Positions 6,096-9,314 of a stretch of 9,314 nt of DNA are shown in pieces. The stretch covers positions 1-9,314 of the forward strand of contig CAYWNA010000389.1 of assembly GCA_964459305.1 (NCBI GenBank). The letters run 5' to 3'. The stretch is from CAYWNA01 sp964459305. GTDB lineage: Bacteria > Planctomycetota > Planctomycetia > Pirellulales > Pirellulaceae. Numbering within the stretch: position 1 is the stretch's first letter; each line of letters opens with the position of its first letter. The notes under the pieces are model-generated. The model saw nothing but the letters and a program-made list of their open reading frames with translations. It had not been told where the DNA came from and did not search any database. Made by a program: the position numbers and the translations under genes.

Positions 6096-7421
6096 TCAAA
6101 ACTTGTTGCCGAGTTCCGGATTGTCTCCATCTGTCTTGTTCTGTGCGCCGGGCTTTTTGCCTCCGGCTGCCGGGGAGCCCGGCGCCGGGAGGATGTCGAT
6201 TCCGCCAGCGTCGTCGTGGATCCTTACGCGCAGTCCCCATAACGCCTCGGTTCGTGCATGCGCTGGTTGATGACCGCCCGTGTGCAGGTACACCAGGTAG
6301 ACCGTTCCGTCGGGCAGAAGCATCGGGTGACTGTAGCCGTAAACGCTACGGTCGACGCTGTACCCGTACGGCTTGCCGGTCTTTTCGCCAGGTCCGTGCC
6401 ATGTGTGACCTCCGTCAGGACTGAGAAAAACGCGGATGCCGCCTCCGGTGTACGAGCCGTGGAACAACGCCAGCACACCGTTCGGCATTTGGATCAAGTG
6501 TGGGTCGAACAGATTCCAGCCCGTGGATTCCGATTGCTTCCACGTCACGCCACCGTCGCGTGAGAAGCACATATCGCCTTCGCGGCGAATGACCATCGTG
6601 AGTTTCCCCGGAGCGGTTTCAGCAATCGTCGGCTCATTCAATCTACGATCCGCTTTCACGGCCGACGTGAGCTTGAAGGTCTTTCCACGATCAGTCGAAC
6701 GAAACGTACCAATGCACTGTTTTCCATGGGCCCTATCAAAGATCCCTTCGCAGACCCACACCACTGTGCCATCGGCAAGCTGGATTGCCGGCCCATTACC
6801 GAAGCCGGTCTGTTCCGGCTTTCCGGGAAGGTCCATCGGCTTGGCCCAGGTCTTGCCACCGTCGTGGGAAAGCATGTACTTGGCGTAATGGATTCGGGGA
6901 AGACGGTAGGTGAAGAACGTGCACAACAGCGTTCCATCGTCGAGTTCCAGGACAGCCACGTGCCGGTCATCGGCTTCCGTGTCGATGAGCACCGTCGGTG
7001 TTGACCAGGTCAGGCCTTTGTCATCCGAGGACATGAAATGGGCACGGCCGCCACGTGGTGCGCGAATGTCCGGCAGCCCGATCTCTTGCCACTCTTCGAA
7101 TTGCTTGCGAGAGGCGGGATCTTTGCGAATCTCGTCCGTCCAGGGGACTGTCACGTGCCACGCCCCCGACGTGAAAGTCATGATCCACCGACCGGAGCGC
7201 AATCGTGTGATCCCCGCCCAGCCAACGAAGCCGTTGTATCCGGGATACTCCACGGGTTGGTTCACCCCAGGCCCCACGATCATGCGCCGACATGAGGCGT
7301 ATGAGTTCGCTGGCAGGTCTTTTCCCATAACCTTGAAAGTCACGTCGGCACCGATCGCTCCTTCGAGTGGCAACGCCAGGATGACAGCCAGCAAAACACC
7401 GGTGCTCGTTCGAGGTTTCAT
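6096..7421 (-). CDS. Secreted sialidase-family (BNR/Asp-box) propeller protein
   Basis: A 441-aa exported protein. Residues 1 to about 25 are a signal peptide (VLLAVILALPLEGAIGA, likely cut before DVTF). Five Asp boxes follow at blade spacing: SSDDKGLTW (131-139), SHDGGKTW (185-192), STDRGKTF (242-249), SRDGGVTW (287-294) and SPDGGHTW (334-341), so the fold is the sialidase-type beta-propeller. Companion blade strands such as LDDGTLLCTF, LADGTVVWVCEG and LPDGTVYLVYL support this. No (F/Y)RIP motif is seen, so exo-sialidase activity cannot be assumed; another glycan hydrolase or binding role is possible. Residues 411-441 are a Pro/Gly/Lys-rich low-complexity tail coinciding with a GC-rich inverted repeat. 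The ATG is supported by AGAAAGG 6 nt upstream. The gene lies 33 bp upstream of the hydrolase-like gene in the same direction, reproducing as two proteins the order seen fused at 1-2877. Confidence 0.9.
   Translation of the reverse strand: MKPRTSTGVLLAVILALPLEGAIGADVTFKVMGKDLPANSYASCRRMIVGPGVNQPVEYPGYNGFVGWAGITRLRSGRWIMTFTSGAWHVTVPWTDEIRKDPASRKQFEEWQEIGLPDIRAPRGGRAHFMSSDDKGLTWSTPTVLIDTEADDRHVAVLELDDGTLLCTFFTYRLPRIHYAKYMLSHDGGKTWAKPMDLPGKPEQTGFGNGPAIQLADGTVVWVCEGIFDRAHGKQCIGTFRSTDRGKTFKLTSAVKADRRLNEPTIAETAPGKLTMVIRREGDMCFSRDGGVTWKQSESTGWNLFDPHLIQMPNGVLALFHGSYTGGGIRVFLSPDGGHTWHGPGEKTGKPYGYSVDRSVYGYSHPMLLPDGTVYLVYLHTGGHQPAHARTEALWGLRVRIHDDAGGIDILPAPGSPAAGGKKPGAQNKTDGDNPELGNKF
6145..6185. repeat. 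10-bp GC-rich inverted repeat in the 3' end of the propeller gene
   Basis: GCGCCGGGCT (6145-6154) and AGCCCGGCGC (6176-6185) are perfect reverse complements separated by 21 nt. The repeat encodes most of the low-complexity tail (PGSPAAGGKKPGAQ) of the propeller protein, beyond the last recognisable blade. No T-run follows within the gene, so it is not a standard terminator. It could be a small palindromic insertion that extended the reading frame, or an RNA hairpin between the two co-transcribed genes. Confidence 0.5.
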
Positions 7422-7427
7422 GCCTTA

Positions 7428-7434
7428 CCTTTCT
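7428..7434 (-). promoter_or_regulatory. Ribosome-binding site of the propeller gene
   Basis: AGAAAGG on the minus strand, 6 nt before ATG 7421. It is a good Shine-Dalgarno match and confirms the start. Confidence 0.55.
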
Positions 7435-7472
7435 TTCGCGGGTTTAGTCTGTTGTCCATCATTCTCTCGCGT

Positions 7473-7781
7473 TCACTTCGAGAAGCCCCGTATCGTTCGA
7501 CGCAGCGCATCGAACTGCATCTCGACCTTTTCGAGCGTTTGCATGCTGGTCTTGAATTGACACAGCCGAGGCTGGAGCGATTCACAGACGGGGCAATCTC
7601 CTTGTTGATAGCTCTTCACACTTCCCTTGTAACGCGGATCGAAATTGGGTGCCTGTTCGGACCTGGCGTAGAACGCGAGTTCGCGGAACACGGGTTCGAG
7701 ATGCACCGGACGCCAAGCGGAATGCAAACCGTCGTCATAGAGTCGTTCATTCTGAAGTTCCACAAAAGCGGTTGACAACAA
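7473..7781 (-). pseudogene. C-terminal remnant of a DegT/DnrJ/EryC1/StrS-type aminotransferase
   Basis: About 102 codons ending in a natural-looking C-terminus. The string SAWRPVHLEPVFREL, then GDCPVCESLQPRL, then the helical ending QFDALRRTIRGF, resemble the last quarter of sugar aminotransferases of the DegT/DnrJ/EryC1/StrS family (PLP enzymes acting on nucleotide-linked keto-sugars or inositol derivatives). Full members are about 370-430 aa; the cofactor-binding domain and catalytic lysine are absent. The frame stays open upstream as far as the TGA at 7850-7848, but that 66-bp stretch has no family resemblance, and the only nearby start is a TTG at 7781 without a ribosome-binding site. I read it as a 5'-truncated relic. 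The family call rests on a short region and is moderately sure; expression as a small protein cannot be excluded. Confidence 0.6.
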
Positions 7782-7822
7782 TACTGGACATGCGCATGAT
7801 CCATCTCCTGGAATGACTGTCG

Positions 7823-7843
7823 CGGGCGGAAAAAAACGGGCGG
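7823..7843. repeat. Direct repeat CGGGCGG flanking an A7 tract
   Basis: CGGGCGG (7823-7829), seven A (7830-7836), then CGGGCGG again (7837-7843). It lies in the spacer between the LacI-like and DegT-like remnants. On the minus strand it reads as a T7 tract just after the LacI stop, but no stable stem precedes it, so it is not called a terminator. It may be a small rearrangement scar. Confidence 0.4.
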
Positions 7844-7847
7844 GTAA

Positions 7848-8307
7848 TCATCGGTGGGATTCCAGGGCTTGTGGGGCCGGACCCAAGGTTTCGCCCCGGG
7901 CGAAGCCTAGCGGCATGATAATCGTCTCGTCGTCGTCCAAGGGCCGCTCGCCGGATTGCATTTGCTCAAGCAGTTCGACCGCCCGCCGACCGATCTCCAT
8001 GTCGTCGAACGTGACCGCTGAAAGCCGCCGAAAGAACGGCCGATCCGGATTCACGTCGCCCAGACAAGCCATGAGGGAAATGTCCTCCGGCACACGCAAC
8101 CCCATTTGCCGCATCAATGTGTAGACCAACTCGGCATCTTGTCCCAAGGCGACCAAGATGCCCGTCGGACGGTCTTCGTTGCATAGCATTCGCTGCAGCG
8201 CTTCCCGCATCTCCTCCTCGTGATCCGCGGGGTTGAGTGATACCGTCTTGCCGGTCGATACCGTCTGACCGATATAGATGCACTCGTCGGGAACGTCAAC
8301 TCCTTGC
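7848..8307 (-). pseudogene. C-terminal half of a LacI/GalR-type transcriptional regulator
   Basis: About 150 residues matching the second half of the periplasmic-binding-protein-like sensor domain of LacI/GalR or XylR-type regulators. Visible motifs are GVDVPDECIYIG, TGILVALGQDAELVYTLMRQ, GLRVPEDISLMACLGD, AVTFDDMEIGRRAVELLEQM, and the closing IIMPLGFARGET before a natural stop (TGA 7850-7848). Complete members are about 340 aa; the helix-turn-helix and the first half of the sensor domain are missing. Upstream of about 8307 the same frame reads through sequence that encodes a signal peptide in another frame, so the GTG at 8363 is not a genuine start. Without a DNA-binding domain it cannot act as a repressor. 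It is probably the relic of a regulator that once served this or a neighbouring sugar locus. Confidence 0.75.
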
Positions 8308-8416
8308 GCCGGTTGGTCATCTCCGCGTTTTCGGGAGCGTCCGCCATTGCGAACTGGGCGCACAGCAATATCACAAAGCCTGCAAGGACCGTCGGCAGCA
8401 GAATCATAACTCGCAT
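8305..8416 (-). pseudogene. Orphan signal-peptide start of a lost secreted protein
   Basis: ATG at 8416-8414 has a strong ribosome-binding site, GAGAGG (8425-8430), with an 8-nt spacer. The next residues form a clear signal peptide: MRVMILLP, a long hydrophobic core, and a likely cut after FAMA before DAPENAEM. Soon after, at about 8330-8307, the sequence becomes the LacI-like remnant in a different frame. The signal-peptide frame itself runs on to a stop at 8114 as unrelated basic residues (100 aa in all). This looks like the first 30-35 codons of a secreted protein whose body was deleted. It lies 62 bp downstream of the 8479-9314 gene. A short expressed peptide remains possible. Confidence 0.6.
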
Positions 8417-8424
8417 TGGATCAT

Positions 8425-8430
8425 CCTCTC
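8425..8430 (-). promoter_or_regulatory. Ribosome-binding site of the orphan signal-peptide start
   Basis: GAGAGG on the minus strand, 8 nt before ATG 8416. It is one of the best Shine-Dalgarno matches in the window, supporting the view that this start once served a real gene. Confidence 0.55.
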
Positions 8431-8478
8431 ACGTGTTTGCTATCGCGACAATGCCTTCAGTGGAACATTTGGTTTACT

Positions 8479-9314
8479 TCACTTTTCGTTACCACGCGCG
8501 TTCGAGGATGCGTTGGCCGCGGGCAACCGCCAGCGGACCACCTCGGCGTGGGTCTTGTCATCCGCGCCTCGGTAGGTATAGGAGGTGACCAGGGTGCCGT
8601 CGTCCAATTGGGCCGTCGGGCCGAAGCCGCCACCCTGGTATCGAGAACCGGTTTTGTAGTCGATCGACAGGCGGTCCGCGTTGAAGTCGAAGGTGAATCC
8701 GTCCCGCTGTTCGGTCCCGACGATCGCTCGAACTCCCAGCGGCGGCTCCAGCGCTCGCTGAGTGTAGGTGTAAAGCAAACGTCCGTCCTGCAACCGCAAC
8801 ACCGACGGATACATCTGGCCGTAGTCGCCGAAATCACTGACGCGCCGGAAGGTGCGCCCTTCGTCGGTAGATTCCCAGATCATCTCGTGGTCATCCTGAT
8901 CGCCGCGGCTGACGATCTTGCCCTGCCGCTTGATCGGGAACTCATTGCTCTCAACGCGAACAAACGCGATGATCTTGCCCGATCGGGCCTGCCACAGCCA
9001 GGCTTCGCCACCGAAGAAGCCGAAGCGACTTTTGAAGCCAATGGGGTCACACTTCCGCGACCGGTCCCAAGTCTTGCCGCCATCGGTCGATCGCCACATG
9101 AAGAACGGTCCGGCCTGGCTGGTTTTGTTGGGGGGATCCGCCCAGTCCACGCCCAGCATCAGCGTCCCGTCAGCCAGTTCGAGCACGTTACGTGTCGAGC
9201 GGCCTCTCGTGCCCGGCCTGATGCCTTCCGACGCAATGCGCGTCGACTGCCACGTCCTGCCGCTATCGGTCGACCGATGCACGTAGCCGTGGATGTAGCC
9301 GTATTTGTTGCGGA
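8479..9314 (-). CDS. Sialidase-family (BNR/Asp-box) propeller protein, C-terminal part (5' end outside window)
   Basis: The reading frame enters from the right edge (RNKYGYIHGYVHRS is in frame before the internal GTG at 9282) and ends with TGA at 8481-8479, so the N-terminus and any signal peptide lie outside. Asp boxes are STDSGRTW, STDGGKTW and STDEGRTF, with blade strands LADGTLMLGVDW, LQDGRLLYTYTQ and LDDGTLVTSYTYRG. At least the last four blades of a sialidase-type propeller are therefore present. The end RWRLPAANASSNARGNEK is a short polar tail. The sequence differs clearly from the propeller at 6096-7421, so it is an older paralogue rather than a recent duplicate. Catalytic residues cannot be judged from this half. 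It is the most upstream gene of the minus-strand series and probably acts on the same glycan as its neighbours. Confidence 0.85.
   Translation of the reverse strand, partial: RNKYGYIHGYVHRSTDSGRTWQSTRIASEGIRPGTRGRSTRNVLELADGTLMLGVDWADPPNKTSQAGPFFMWRSTDGGKTWDRSRKCDPIGFKSRFGFFGGEAWLWQARSGKIIAFVRVESNEFPIKRQGKIVSRGDQDDHEMIWESTDEGRTFRRVSDFGDYGQMYPSVLRLQDGRLLYTYTQRALEPPLGVRAIVGTEQRDGFTFDFNADRLSIDYKTGSRYQGGGFGPTAQLDDGTLVTSYTYRGADDKTHAEVVRWRLPAANASSNARGNEK

Noticed and set aside
7823..7850. T7 tract on the minus strand after the LacI-like stop, as a rho-independent terminator
   Set aside because: No stable stem immediately precedes the T-run; the tract lies inside a CGGGCGG direct repeat instead.
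7848..8363. LacI-like frame taken as a complete 171-aa protein from a GTG at 8363
   Set aside because: The first residues are a frame-shifted reading of signal-peptide DNA, no ribosome-binding site was found there, and the DNA-binding domain is absent.

Overview
The window is a GC-rich bacterial accessory locus built around secreted carbohydrate-active proteins. Four features suggest a member of the Planctomycetota or a relative in the PVC group (inference, no marker gene present): several BNR/Asp-box 'sialidase-like' propellers, large signal-peptide proteins of the alpha-glucuronidase/hexosaminidase-like type, a relict DegT-type aminotransferase, and a nested palindrome of a kind I associate with planctomycete genomes. 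There are no rRNA or tRNA genes, CRISPR arrays or transposase genes.

Layout, left to right. (1) Positions 1-2877, minus strand: a very long reading frame open from its ATG to the left edge (959 codons seen, stop not reached). It encodes a secreted fusion of an N-terminal Asp-box propeller (about residues 25-395) and a glycoside-hydrolase-like module (from about residue 400). (2) Positions 2878-3070: a 193-bp divergent control region. (3) Positions 3071-3808, plus strand: a GntR/FadR-type regulator with an FCD ligand domain. (4) Positions 3837-6062, minus strand: a stand-alone secreted glycoside-hydrolase-like protein, clearly paralogous to the C-terminal half of gene 1. (5) Positions 6096-7421, minus strand: a stand-alone secreted Asp-box propeller, 33 bp upstream of gene 4 in the same direction. 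(6) Positions 7473-8416, minus strand: three successive gene remnants. These are a signal-peptide start without its protein, the C-terminal half of a LacI-type regulator, and the C-terminal end of a DegT-type aminotransferase. (7) Positions 8479-9314, minus strand: the C-terminal part of another Asp-box propeller, entering from the right edge.

How the genes work together (inference). The propellers and hydrolase-like proteins carry signal peptides, apart from gene 7 whose N-terminus lies outside the window, and probably act outside the cytoplasm on a shared complex glycan. The GntR/FCD protein probably senses a small acid, such as a sugar-acid breakdown product, and controls the divergent fusion gene. 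The same two modules occur as a fused protein (gene 1) and as an adjacent split pair (genes 5 and 4). This is strong internal evidence that propeller and hydrolase-like module function together. The second notable feature is a perfect 22-bp inverted repeat, 60 bp overall, lying exactly on codon boundaries inside gene 1 and translated as a 20-residue insert.
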